Part shown: piece by piece, positions 11,123 through 20,877 of the stretch
How the letters are laid out: the number at the start of each line of letters is the position of its first letter
Position numbering within the stretch: the stretch's first letter is position 1
Source of the DNA: Psychromonas sp. MME1
GTDB lineage: Bacteria > Pseudomonadota > Gammaproteobacteria > Enterobacterales > Psychromonadaceae
Length of the DNA stretch: 64,000 bases
Direction of reading: 5' to 3'
NCBI RefSeq assembly: GCF_041080865.1
Contig: NZ_CP160906.1
Location: 744,001-808,000, forward strand
The notes under the pieces: generated by a model
Databases searched by the model: none
What the model was told of the DNA's origin: nothing
Seen by the model: only the letters and a program-made list of their open reading frames with translations
Translations under genes and position numbers: made by a program

Positions 11123-11773
11123 TTACACGACTTTATATTGTCCATTAGCAATACCATCAATCGTCCAATGACCGATACGGTAGCGAATTAACCGTAACGT
11201 TGGAAAACCAATGTTAGCCGTCATGCGTCGAACCTGACGATTACGTCCTTCATTAATGGTAATACTTAGCCAAGTGGTGGGAATATTGGCTCGCTCTCGT
11301 ATGGGGGGGATTCTATCCCAAATCAAAGGTGCAGCCATCAACGCAACTTGAGCTGGCAGTGTTAAACCATCTTTGAGCTCTACGCCATCGCGTAACTTCT
11401 GTAGGTCAGATTCCTCTGGCGCGCCTTCTACTTGTACCCAATAGGTTTTACTGGTTTTAGCATCGGGTTGAGTTATTTTTGCCTGTAGTTTGCCATCATT
11501 AGTCAGTAGTAATAAACCTTCACTGTCTCTATCGAGTCTTCCCGCAGCATAAACATCTTTAATATCAATGAAATCGGCTAAGGTTTTGCGGCTATTAGTG
11601 GTGCTACCTTGATCGGTAAATTGACTCAACACGTCAAAGGGTTTATTAAATAAGATTATTTTACGTGGTGCCGTGTTGACCTTCGTCGCTACCATATTTT
11701 TATTGGTTTTTTGTACCGGACGATTGAGCTTTTTTTTATGTGTAAAAGCCGTTTTTTTATGCGTAACCATCAA
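11123..11773 (-). CDS. rluE: 23S rRNA pseudouridine synthase RluE
   Basis: Makes the pseudouridine at 23S rRNA position 2457 (E. coli numbering). The 216 residues begin with a lysine/threonine-rich, probably disordered tail of about 35 residues and continue with the RsuA-type catalytic domain. The catalytic aspartate motif is [16 protein letters not shown] (about residues 92-107). [23 protein letters not shown] is the conserved C-terminal segment. Very close to E. coli RluE throughout. It is divergent from icd, as in E. coli. The first two codons are both ATG, so the start may be one codon later. Confidence 0.95.
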   Translation of the reverse strand: MMVTHKKTAFTHKKKLNRPVQKTNKNMVATKVNTAPRKIILFNKPFDVLSQFTDQGSTTNSRKTLADFIDIKDVYAAGRLDRDSEGLLLLTNDGKLQAKITQPDAKTSKTYWVQVEGAPEESDLQKLRDGVELKDGLTLPAQVALMAAPLIWDRIPPIRERANIPTTWLSITINEGRNRQVRRMTANIGFPTLRLIRYRIGHWTIDGIANGQYKVV

Positions 11774-12013
11774 CGTGATACCTTCGAAATTAAATAAGCG
11801 GTCGGAATTGTAGCAGAATTTTATCGCTAGGTTGCCGTTTCATGGTATCGAAAAAAGGTTTTTCACGTGGTTCAACAACAATATTGTGGAAATGCGGTTA
11901 ATAAATGCCGCTAAGCGAGTTGTTAAATTGGATTATTGCAGAGTTTTAGTTATGATATGAGCTCATTTTTTGAATGGTAACATATTCATAACAATTTGAA
12001 CGTGAACGTTTAG

Positions 12014-14275
<2,262 letters not shown>

Positions 14276-14291
14276 TAAATTTAATGATAAG

Positions 14292-14320
14292 AAAAAGGGC
14301 GCTTAATGCGCCCTTTTTTT
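14292..14320 (+). terminator. Rho-independent terminator of icd
   Basis: AAAAAGGGCGC (14292-14302), loop TTAAT, GCGCCCTTTTT followed by more T, 16 bases after the icd stop. Strong G/C stem with a T-tract. Confidence 0.9.
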
Positions 14321-14353
14321 GTTTTGTGCTGCATCCTTCCTCGCAATGGTATT

Positions 14354-14515
14354 ATACCAATTCCATTAATTATGTGATCTAAATTTGGCGTAGGAAAAAT
14401 GATTAAATTCAAGGCATAAGTTGAGGTAAATGGTTGCTCCCTTTACAAAACTTATAACGCAGAAGTTCGTTATTTTAACCAGCAAAATAGATCAGTTATT
14501 TAGTGGAATTGGTAT
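14354..14515. repeat. 162-bp MITE-like repeat, copy 2
   Basis: Second copy of the element at 2400-2561, bounded by ATACCAATTCCA and TGGAATTGGTAT. The last base of the element is also the last base of the nfsA stop codon, so the insertion abuts the nfsA coding end exactly. The outer bases extend the palindrome (AATACC/GGTATT). Confidence 0.85.
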
Positions 14516-15252
14516 TATTTAATGATAAAACCTTGTTGCTTAAGGAAGGGCAACATGTGTGGACGAGCTTCTTTTTGTAACATCGTTGCGATTTGCGCTG
14601 TCCAGTTCGTTGTTTTTTGCCCTGCACTGCGGGTTTGATAATATCTTTGTATCTGTTGATCATAAACAGCGAGTTCTGCCACATCGTTTGGGGCATCATA
14701 GCTTTCTTGTTTGAGAACAATCGATAACGGTAAACGAGGTTTTATTTCGTGATTTTGATCAGGATAACCTAAACATAACCCAAATACGGGATAGACCAGC
14801 TCAGGTAAGGCCAATAAATTTGTCACCTGCTCTATTTCATTACGTATTCCACCAATGTAGCAACTTCCCAACCCCAATGACTCAGCTGCAATGACCAGAT
14901 TCTGTGCAAATAAAGCCGTATCAACGGAAGCCGTTAAAAATTGTTCCGTATAACCACTTTGCATCGTTTCACCGTGCATTTCACAGGCGAGTTGATGGCG
15001 ATGCATATCGGCACAAAATACCAAAAAAACGGGCGCATTCGCAACATAAGGTTGGTTTCCTGCAAGCTCAGCGAGCTTATTGCGTTTCTCACCGGGCGCG
15101 ATTTGAATAACCGTACAGGCTTGGATAAAGCTCGAAGTGGCGGCTGCTTGCCCCGCCTGAACCAGCGTTTCGACTGTTTTTTGTGGCACATTTTTTTCAC
15201 TAAAGCGGCGAATTGAGCGGTGTGATTGTAGCAGTGAAATGATATCGTTCAT
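14515..15252 (-). CDS. nfsA: NADPH-dependent oxygen-insensitive nitroreductase, NfsA-like
   Basis: FMN flavoprotein that reduces nitro compounds and quinones with NADPH. The 245 residues align with E. coli NfsA by eye: HRSIRRFSE at 11-19, FVFCADMHRHQ-like region (FLVFCADMHR) near 80, AAESLGLGSCYIGGIRNEIEQVT near 125-147, and FGLCLGYPDQN near 160. The C-terminal ARPHMLPFLKQQGF is also typical. The stop codon lies at the end of the second 162-bp repeat, so the 3' untranslated region and any terminator come from that repeat. Confidence 0.9.
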   Translation of the reverse strand: MNDIISLLQSHRSIRRFSEKNVPQKTVETLVQAGQAAATSSFIQACTVIQIAPGEKRNKLAELAGNQPYVANAPVFLVFCADMHRHQLACEMHGETMQSGYTEQFLTASVDTALFAQNLVIAAESLGLGSCYIGGIRNEIEQVTNLLALPELVYPVFGLCLGYPDQNHEIKPRLPLSIVLKQESYDAPNDVAELAVYDQQIQRYYQTRSAGQKTTNWTAQIATMLQKEARPHMLPFLKQQGFIIK

Positions 15253-15672
15253 GGTTTCTCCAAGTGATGAGTAAATTTTTCTAGAACATTAAAGGAGCCA
15301 CTATCTCTCTCCCCAATGATAGCACCTCAATAAAAAGCAGCTATTATACCTTTGCACATAATATTGGTATGAATACCATTAACGCCGTTAAACCACTGTA
15401 TTTATCACTTGAAGAGAAGGCGCTATGTAGGGGAGGAATAAATTAATATAACCAGAGGTTAAGCATTGTAACTAATGGTTTTTATTTTCAAAAATAAACG
15501 TTGATATGTTGTTGATTTAATAAGGAGAGAAACTACGCTTGAGCGATGATCCGCTAAAAATCACTCTACCCAGTGAGATTTTAGCGGCTATATAATTGGC
15601 CTATATTAATAAAGGTAAACATAGGCGCTACAACAGCTAGGCTATTTATTACAGTCGTGCAATGTGCAGAAG
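15253..15672. other. Intergenic region between nfsA and the DUF3334 gene
   Basis: About 420 bases without a supportable ORF. It contains the nfsA promoter region and an imperfect inverted repeat at 15551-15587: CCGCTAAAA and TTTTAGCGG flank TCACT and AGTGA, with a one-base bulge. That hairpin could end transcription or be a remnant of a small repeat. Confidence 0.5.
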
Positions 15673-16362
15673 TTAAATACCTAACTCATCAAACAAATCT
15701 TGTTCACTTTTACTGATTTGCGGCTTTTCTTCATTAAATAGGGGGATTTCTTTTTTATTATTTCTCTCTTCTTCTAAAATTGAATCGGCGTCATAGGCTT
15801 CTTTCTCCTTAAAGGTGGAGAGTCTGATAAACTCAGTTTTATCCATCGCCAATTCAAGGTAGAAAATATTATTTCGAGCTGTGGTAAAAGTCACTCGTCT
15901 GGCCTGTGGACGATCAAGATTAGTATCGATAGAGAGTTGTACCTGTTTGTTAATGGTTAACATTTTCGGTTGATTTTGGGTGATCGATGTGTGCAGTTGA
16001 TGACCAATAACAGAGGTAAAATCGCCGACGATTTGATTCATTAACTCCCCCATTACATCGCCAACTTCATCGGAAGTATGCGATTGTGCTAATTCATTTT
16101 CAGGAATCCCCATATGTCGCATATAGTTTTGGTATATTTCAATTGCAGCGTTGGCGGTAAAATTAATGATAACCAACCCAGAAAAGCCACCGTCAAATAG
16201 CACAAAACAGCCCAAATCAGGTTTTAAACAGGTTTTATTAATCTTTTGTACCATTGCGGAATAATTAATAGATTTATCGGTTGCCGTTGTTAGCACCGCT
16301 TTTACAGAATCACAAAGAACCAACAAAATATCATCGGTTGTTATTATTTTAGTTTTACTCAT
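15673..16362 (-). CDS. DUF3334 family protein (CheX-like fold suspected)
   Basis: A 229-residue protein that I recognise as the DUF3334 family of Vibrio, Shewanella and relatives. The core (KINKTCLKPDLGCFVLFDGGFSGLVVINF-like stretch, HTSDEVGDVMGELMNQIVGDF, then LSIDTNLDRPQARRVTF) recalls CheX/CheC-type phosphatase folds, in which an E-x-x-x-E-x-x-N-x-x-x-G pattern is used; here the local pattern is E-x-x-N-x-x-x-G. The C-terminal 40 residues are acidic and charged (EEERNNKKE). No phosphatase activity can be claimed. It stands alone between the nfsA region and the repeat-rich region. Confidence 0.75.
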   Translation of the reverse strand: MSKTKIITTDDILLVLCDSVKAVLTTATDKSINYSAMVQKINKTCLKPDLGCFVLFDGGFSGLVIINFTANAAIEIYQNYMRHMGIPENELAQSHTSDEVGDVMGELMNQIVGDFTSVIGHQLHTSITQNQPKMLTINKQVQLSIDTNLDRPQARRVTFTTARNNIFYLELAMDKTEFIRLSTFKEKEAYDADSILEEERNNKKEIPLFNEEKPQISKSEQDLFDELGI

Positions 16363-16792
16363 GACATTTCCTGTTAAAAATTAAATATCGAAGCAATAAA
16401 TTGCTAAAGTGAAAGGCAAATTGCATCTTAAATGGAGGCACACTCTCACAAAAAAACGCACTTTAATACATTTTTCAATGAAATATTGAAGAATAATTAA
16501 ATATTGTTAACTACATAGATATCTTATTAAAAAACAATTACTCATTCGACGTAATAGTGAACCCATAAATGGTTATATTTGCAGCGAATAATAGCACTGC
16601 ACACAATATGGTAATAGGGGGTAGTCTCATGACAATTTCAGGTAAAATTTTTAAGTAATAGTTAGCGAACCGTTTGATAAAGTGATGATTAATAGATATT
16701 GTGATGATTATTTAAAATAAGATAAGTAGCGCGGTATATTGCGCTATCTCATTTATAAAGCGCTTATCTGCTATTCATAATTTGGAAATGTC
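16363..16792. other. AT-rich intergenic region with repeat A and a hairpin
   Basis: About 430 bases with no credible ORF. The right half holds direct repeat A (16658-16760) and a TAGCGC/GCGCTA hairpin (16727-16746) close to the cupin gene start. A copy of the motif ATAGGGGG with TCTCAT after it lies at 16612-16630 and resembles 17140-17155. Confidence 0.6.
16658..16760. repeat. Direct repeat A, copy 1 (left of cupin gene)
   Basis: About 103 bases that recur at 17416-17521. Shared blocks include ATAGTTAGCGAAC, TGATGATTAATAGATATTG, TGATGATTATTTAAAATAAG and TTATAAAG. The segment between the last two blocks differs in sequence and length (17 against 20 bases), yet each copy forms its own hairpin there. 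Confidence 0.85.
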
Positions 16793-17104
16793 GTGGAAAT
16801 AATTAGAAGTAAAGAGTTCAAATCTGAACGCGCTTGGGGCGCAAAAGAGGTCGCAAATATGAATGGTATTACGACGCGTTTACATTGGACTAATCAGCCT
16901 TATAAATGGCATGTAAATGATGGTGAAGAAGTATTTGTTGTTTTAGATGGCGTTGTCGAAATGCTGTTTAAAGAAAATGGAATTGAGCGTTCATCAGTGC
17001 TAAAAACAGGTGATATATTTTACGCATCTACAGGAACAGAGCATGTTGCACACCCGCATGGAGAAGCCCGCATCTTAGTTGTAGAATCGCAAGGAAGCGT
17101 ATAA
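16793..17104 (+). CDS. Small single-domain cupin protein
   Basis: A 103-residue beta-barrel protein of the cupin superfamily. Cupin motif 1 is recognisable in KWHVNDGEEVFVVLDGVVEM (about residues 42-61) with potential metal ligands His 44 and Glu 50, and motif 2 in GDIFYASTGTEHVAHPHG (about 77-94). Function unknown; small stand-alone cupins include sugar isomerases, dioxygenases and storage proteins. The start is taken as GTG at 16793 with a weak GGAAA upstream. The gene sits between the two copies of direct repeat A in a mobile-DNA region, so acquisition by transfer is plausible. Confidence 0.7.
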   Translation: MEIIRSKEFKSERAWGAKEVANMNGITTRLHWTNQPYKWHVNDGEEVFVVLDGVVEMLFKENGIERSSVLKTGDIFYASTGTEHVAHPHGEARILVVESQGSV

Positions 17105-17134
17105 TAGAGGTATTACTTTTATAAAGTAAAAAAT

Positions 17135-17395
17135 ATGAGATAGGGGGCATCTCATTGCGTTTAAAAATGAGATATGTGGCGCTGGGTTTTACGTCACCGT
17201 GCAGGTTATATTTGTTAACATTCTAATTTGCTATATAAATTAGTGGGTTAGGGCATGATTTCAAAAAGGTGATAGGTGGCGTTTAGTTTTACGTCACCGT
17301 GCAGGTTATATTTGTTAACATGTTAATTTGCTATATAAATTAGTGGGTTAGGGCATGATTTCAAAAAGGTGATAGGTGGCAGTGTCATTCCTATC
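17135..17395. other. Hairpins with GATARGTGG-like 5' arms
   Basis: Within this stretch four hairpins start at or near a GATA-purine-GTGGC-like motif: ATGAGAT/ATCTCAT (17135-17155), GTGGCG/CGTCAC (17176-17197), GGTGGCG/CGTCACC with one G-U pair (17275-17298) and GATAGG/CCTATC (17371-17395). Related hairpins lie outside it at 16727-16746, 17480-17517 and 19701-19724. The sequences of the 3' arms change to keep pairing. Confidence 0.6.
17181..17380. repeat. Two tandem copies of a 100-bp repeat
   Basis: Units 17181-17280 and 17281-17380 have a period of exactly 100 bases and differ at only a few positions near their starts and at 17221/17321. Each unit contains TTTTACGTCACCGTGCAGG, TTGTTAACA, an internal hairpin CTAATTT/AAATTAG, GGGTTAGGGCATG and ends in GATAGGTGGC. 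A degenerate copy of this last block (GATATGTGGC) stands just before unit 1 at 17171. No ORF spans the units. Confidence 0.95.
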
Positions 17396-17415
17396 TCAAA
17401 TCAAAGTTTTTACAA

Positions 17416-17521
17416 ATAGTTAGCGAACTGATTGATTACATGATGATTAATAGATATTGTGATGATTATTTAAAATAAGATAAGTGGCGCGGTGCATTAC
17501 ATCATGATGCCACTTATAAAG
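17416..17521. repeat. Direct repeat A, copy 2 (left of the IS element)
   Basis: Second copy of the repeat at 16658-16760, offset about 758-761 bases. Its hairpin is ATAAGTGGC (17480-17488) with GCCACTTAT (17509-17517), a perfect 9-bp stem. The IS1182-family element starts 5 bases after the end of this repeat. Confidence 0.85.
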
Positions 17522-17526
17522 CTGTT

Positions 17527-19372
17527 GAGGCTGTAGAATTTCTCCAAAAAGACCGTTTTTACGTTGTTTTTCATTTAATGAAAATTGTATAAAAAATGTA
17601 CTTGCATGCGCTGATCGGCTGTGATCTAATAGTTATTATTCGCTCAGAGTGAAACGTCATGGCTAATTACAAACCAGACCTATCTTGTCAAAGTAAATTC
17701 ATCCCGATTGACTTTGCACAGCAAATTCTCCCCGGTACATTTGAGTACGCACTTTCCCATATCGTTGATAAGCACCTTGATTTAAGCACCTTTGATGATT
17801 GGTACAATAATGACAATGGCGGTGCAGCTGCTTATCCACCTTCTGTTATGCTAAAAATCATCTTGTTCGGTTACTCTCGTGGCCTTGTTAGTAGTCGCCG
17901 TATCGCAGACGCGTGTGAGCGTAATATCACCTTCATGAGTTTATCGGGTGATGTACAGCCACATTACACGTCAATCGCCAACTTTATCTCCAAAATGAAA
18001 GATAAAATTGAGCCGCTTTTTACCCAAGTCTTAATGATATGCGATAAAGAAGGGTTGATAGGTCGTCACATGTTTGCGATTGATGGTTGCAAGATAAGCA
18101 GCAATACGAGTAAAGAGTGGAGTGGTACATTTGCAGAGCTTGAACGCAAACAACGCAAGTTGCAACGTGCTAGCCAACGCATTATTGCAAGACATCAGGC
18201 ACAAGACGGTCTTAATGAAGATGAACGCCAACATGACCTAAAACAGAAACAAAAATTAGATGAAAGTGCCAATAAAATTAGTGCGTTCCTTGCGAGTAAT
18301 AAAGAGAAAATAGGTAGTCGAAATAAACCAGTAAAAAGCAATATCACCGACCCAGATAGCGCCAAGATGACCACCAGTAAAGGGACGATTCAAGGTTATA
18401 ACGGTATTGCTATCAATGATGATAAACACCAAATCATAGTGCAAGCGCAGGCATGGGGCTCGGTAGGTGAGCAGCAGACATTGAAGCCCGCGGTTAAGCA
18501 GTTGCAAGAACAACTTACGAAGCTAGGTACACCTGATACCTTCAAAGATGCCAAGTTCAGTGCTGACAGTGGTTTCCACAGTGAAGTGAACCTTGAGTTC
18601 ATGGCCACGACAGGGTTAGATACTTATATAGCAGATACCGCATTTAGAAGCCGCAATCCTTTATTCCAAACCAGTCAAACCTATCAAACAGAACAAGAAA
18701 AACGGCGATTAAAACGCAGTAAAGGCAGAGCGCGACTATTTACTAGTCACGATTTTTACTTTGATGAAACGGTCTCAAGTTGCCGCTGCCCAGCAGGTAA
18801 TGAAATGTGGTTAAGTGTTAAAAATGTTGAAACGGCAGGTCGGCAATACGTTCGTTTCTCAGGTTATTTAAAGGATTGCCGGGCCTGCGTACTACAAAAG
18901 CAATGCATGCGCAACGCGCCGACTAAACAAGGCAGACAAGTCCAGTTTGAAATCAATAAAAGCACCAAACCTATATCTTATAGCGATAAAATGCGGGTGA
19001 AAATAGACAGTAGCCCCGGACGGCGACAATACAGTAAACGGTTAGGTGCAATAGAGCCGGTATTTGGCAATATTACGGTCAATAAAGGGATGAATAAATT
19101 CACGCTGCGCGGGCAAGAGAAAGTGAATGCGCAATGGCAGATGTACTGTTTAGTGCATAATATTGAGAAGTTAAAAAACAGCCTGCATTAACCCAAGGGC
19201 GATGCCTTAACATCGAATACCCCCGCCTAATTAAGCCAATTCAGCGATATATCACTCAATTTAATCAGTCAGTTATTAAAAACAGAATATTTAATTGAAT
19301 ATCAAGAAATTATGAATTATTGTGTTTTTTATTTAAAATAATCAGGCTGAAAATGAGAAATTCTACAGCCTC
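17527..19372 (+). mobile_element. Insertion sequence of the IS1182 family
   Basis: An 1846-bp element bounded by perfect 18-bp inverted repeats that begin GAGGCTGTAG (17527-17544 and the complement at 19355-19372). One full-length transposase gene lies inside. GTT stands directly outside both ends, so a 3-bp duplication is possible but too short to prove. It is inserted about 20 bases before the start of the 92-residue cassette gene, separating that gene from repeat A and its upstream promoter. Confidence 0.92.
17659..19191 (+). CDS. IS1182-family DDE transposase
   Basis: A 510-residue transposase that cuts and joins the ends of the surrounding IS. The N-terminal 100 residues are the DUF772-type domain (YPPSVMLKIILFGYSRG...SSRRIADAC). 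The DDE catalytic residues are likely the Asp of HMFAIDGCKIS (about 142), the Asp of KFSADSGFHSE (about 302) and the Glu of RLGAIEPVFGNI (about 467). A central basic coiled region and a cysteine-rich segment (CRCPAG, CRACVLQKQC) are typical of the family. The ORF is intact and both inverted repeats are perfect, so the element may still be active. Confidence 0.93.
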   Translation: MANYKPDLSCQSKFIPIDFAQQILPGTFEYALSHIVDKHLDLSTFDDWYNNDNGGAAAYPPSVMLKIILFGYSRGLVSSRRIADACERNITFMSLSGDVQPHYTSIANFISKMKDKIEPLFTQVLMICDKEGLIGRHMFAIDGCKISSNTSKEWSGTFAELERKQRKLQRASQRIIARHQAQDGLNEDERQHDLKQKQKLDESANKISAFLASNKEKIGSRNKPVKSNITDPDSAKMTTSKGTIQGYNGIAINDDKHQIIVQAQAWGSVGEQQTLKPAVKQLQEQLTKLGTPDTFKDAKFSADSGFHSEVNLEFMATTGLDTYIADTAFRSRNPLFQTSQTYQTEQEKRRLKRSKGRARLFTSHDFYFDETVSSCRCPAGNEMWLSVKNVETAGRQYVRFSGYLKDCRACVLQKQCMRNAPTKQGRQVQFEINKSTKPISYSDKMRVKIDSSPGRRQYSKRLGAIEPVFGNITVNKGMNKFTLRGQEKVNAQWQMYCLVHNIEKLKNSLH

Positions 19373-19393
19373 GTTATGTAAAAAGGAGGGTGT

Positions 19394-19672
19394 GTGTCAT
19401 TTAAACAAAAAGTACACCAATTGTTTGATGAAATGTCAGATGAGGTTCATGAATTTATAAAGTCTTCTGAGTCAGGTTTTAGTGAAGGCTGGGTTCCTGC
19501 TACTTTTATTAAAGATCAACTGGATCTAAAGAAGTCAGCATACCCTCAGGGCAATGATATTGATAACAAAACTGGGTGGTTGTTTGCAACAATTGCACGC
19601 CACTTACAAGATAAAGATAAGCTATTATATAAAAAGGTTGGAAGCCGGTCTTTTTATAAGACTGGTAGCTAA
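19394..19672 (+). CDS. Hypothetical protein, probable integron cassette gene
   Basis: A 92-residue protein I do not recognise. It is helical and charged at the N-terminus (KQKVHQLFDEMSDEVHEFIKS), with a later GWLFATIARHLQDKDKLLYKKVGSRSFYK that reads like a small winged-helix or nucleic-acid-binding unit; this is only an impression. The start is GTG at 19394 with a strong AAGGAGGG site 4 bases upstream. The first attC-like site lies 266 bases downstream in the orientation expected for a cassette gene. The IS1182 element sits just upstream and may have cut it off from its promoter, or may supply one. Confidence 0.65.
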   Translation: MSFKQKVHQLFDEMSDEVHEFIKSSESGFSEGWVPATFIKDQLDLKKSAYPQGNDIDNKTGWLFATIARHLQDKDKLLYKKVGSRSFYKTGS

Positions 19673-19723
19673 ATTAGTGCATTTAGGCCGATAGGGGTAA
19701 TAGGTGGAGGGGTTGAAATCCCT

Positions 19724-19927
19724 ATGGCGGTTGTTGGCTCTGTAGTCTTTCTGTTGTTTTTGTTGCGTTACGTAAGTATTAGATTGATTCCTTCGGATCA
19801 AGACAGCACTAAGGAGGTGTCTATGGTTAAAACATTAAAAGCTCGTTCTCGTATTTTTTTAAGCTCAGTGGTTGAAAGTTTATGGGCTACAGGAGTCGGG
19901 CCCGTTGCAGGACACCTATCGACCTAA
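19724..19927 (+). CDS. Small membrane-anchored or 34-residue ORF before attC 1
   Basis: Two in-frame starts are possible. From 19724 (GGAGGGG 11 bases upstream) the product has 67 residues with one membrane segment (VVGSVVFLLFLLRYV). From the ATG at 19823, which has the best ribosome site in the region (AAGGAGGT with 4 bases to the ATG), it has 34 residues (MVKTLKARSRIFLSS...). The stop at 19925-19927 is only 11 bases before the attC-like site, as is common in integron cassettes. No family recognised. The shorter form is favoured by the ribosome site. Confidence 0.4.
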   Translation: MAVVGSVVFLLFLLRYVSIRLIPSDQDSTKEVSMVKTLKARSRIFLSSVVESLWATGVGPVAGHLST

Positions 19928-19938
19928 GTGCATTAATT

Positions 19939-20036
19939 ACATAACAAAAAGTTGCACGCGGACTCCGGTAAGCTGTCACCTTTTTTGTTCCAAAAAATTC
20001 GCCAACTTACCTGCGCCGGTGAACTTGGCGTTAAAT
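19939..20036 (+). other. attC-like integron recombination site 1
   Basis: Begins with R'' ACATAAC (19939-19945) and ends with R' GTTAAAT (20030-20036). Outer bases TAAC pair with GTTA. The left arm then reads AAGTT-g-CAC-g-CGG-a and pairs with CCG-GTG-AACTT on the right, leaving three unpaired left-arm bases at 19954, 19958 and 19962. GGTAAG/CTTACC extends the stem. These spaced extrahelical bases are the hallmark of attC sites used as folded bottom strands by integron integrases. Confidence 0.85.
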
Positions 20037-20450
20037 TTCGCTCCGCATTGTGAAATGTAGAAATTGTAAATGGGTTGGTTTGGTGTTTTACACGATCCAA
20101 TCCTGAGCGAGTTTGCTAATTGGGTTTCTGAATCGTAGTTGGAAGTGGGGCAATATTTAGGTTGAGTTTGTGCTAAACGGGTTTGCTTAATTCACCTTGT
20201 TTTCCAATTTTATGATTTAAGTTTTGTTGTTGGTAGTTGGGCTACTTCGTTGATTTAAAACTATTTTAAATCAACGTTTTTTGTTTCAAGTTACAACAAA
20301 ATCAAGCATTAAGTGTCTTGTAGGCGAATAGCAAACAAGTCGCTAAAAATTAACAAGGCAATTAAATCGGACGCATAACGGCTGTCGCGATTTTTGCTAA
20401 AAACAAAAGCAGCAAAAATAGCGCCAACCTACGCGCCGTTTATTGCAGCG
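20031..20450 (+). other. Integron cassette copy 1, about 420 bp, without a clear ORF
   Basis: Similarity to the following copy begins exactly after the G of GTTAAAT, the expected crossover point, and ends at the R' of attC site 2. No ORF above about 22 codons is seen (ATG at 20071, stop after WVSES), and its ATG is not kept in the other copies. Structured parts are an inverted repeat GGTTGG...CCAATCC near 20073-20103, with GTGT/ACAC inside, and a terminator-like hairpin at 20248-20276. Such a layout fits a cassette that encodes a non-coding RNA or nothing. Confidence 0.75.
20248..20284 (+). terminator. Rho-independent terminator inside cassette copy 1
   Basis: CGTTGATTTAAAA (20248-20260), a 3-base loop, and TTTTAAATCAACG (20264-20276), a perfect 13-bp stem, followed by TTTTTTGTTT. 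The matching hairpin of copy 2 is at 20668-20696 and has one G-U pair instead. Confidence 0.7.
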
Positions 20451-20456
20451 TTAAAT
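20348..20456 (+). other. attC-like integron recombination site 2
   Basis: R'' AATTAAC (20348-20354) and R' GTTAAAT (20450-20456). TAAC pairs with GTTA; then GCAAT-t-AAA-t-CGG-a-CGC on the left pairs with GCG-CCG-TTT-ATTGC on the right, with unpaired bases at 20363, 20367 and 20371. The 5-3-3 spacing of unpaired bases is the same as in site 1 although the stem sequence is different. An inner CGATTTTTGCT / AGCAAAAATAGCG hairpin forms the variable tip. Confidence 0.88.
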
Positions 20457-20871
20457 TTCGCTCTGCATTGTGAAATGTAGAAATTATAAATTGATTGGTT
20501 TGGTGTTTTACACGATCCAATCCTGAGCGAGTTTGCTAATTGGGTTTCTGAATAGTCGTTGGAAGTGGGGCAATATTTAGGTTGAGTTTGTGCTAAACGG
20601 GTTTGCTTAATTCACCTTATTTTCCAATTTTATGATTTACGTTTTGTTGTTGGTAGTTGGGCTACTTCGTTGATTTAAAATTGTTTTAAACCAACGTTTT
20701 TTGTTTCAAGTTACAACAAAATCAAGCATTAAGTGTCTTGTAGGCTAAGAGCAAACAAGTCGCTAAAAATTAACAAGGCAATTAAATCGGACGCATAACG
20801 GCTGTCGCGATTTTTGCTAAAAACAAAAAGCAGCAAAAACAGCGCCAACCTACGCGCCGTTTATTGCGGCG
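20451..20871 (+). other. Integron cassette copy 2, about 421 bp, without a clear ORF
   Basis: Near-identical to the cassette at 20031-20450, with scattered substitutions (for example GATTGG for GGTTGG in the first hairpin and CCAACG for TCAACG in the terminator stem). The first hairpin here pairs fully as GATTGG...CCAATC. The substitutions keep or wobble-pair both hairpins while the start codon seen in copy 1 is lost. Confidence 0.8.
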
Positions 20872-20877
20872 TTAAAT
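20768..20877 (+). other. attC-like integron recombination site 3
   Basis: Almost the same sequence as site 2 with R' GTTAAAT at 20871-20877. Differences are one extra A in the tip and GCGGC for GCAGC before R'. The arm pairing and the three unpaired bases of site 2 are kept. Confidence 0.88.

Noticed and set aside
10688-11773. Toxin-antitoxin pair formed by the Imm51-like gene and rluE region
   Set aside because: The neighbours are ackA and rluE, both housekeeping; no small partner ORF overlaps the gene.
16658-17521. Repeat A and the 100-bp units as further attC sites or a CRISPR array
   Set aside because: No R''/R' pairing with spaced unpaired bases could be found on either strand, so not attC. 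Units are too long, spacers are not unique and no cas genes are present, so not CRISPR.
20071-20139. 22-codon ORF (WFGVLHDPILSEFANWVSES end) in the cassette
   Set aside because: The ATG is present only in copy 1; copies 2 and 3 have ATT there, and no ribosome site is seen. The frame itself is kept, so it is not fully excluded, but it is not annotated.
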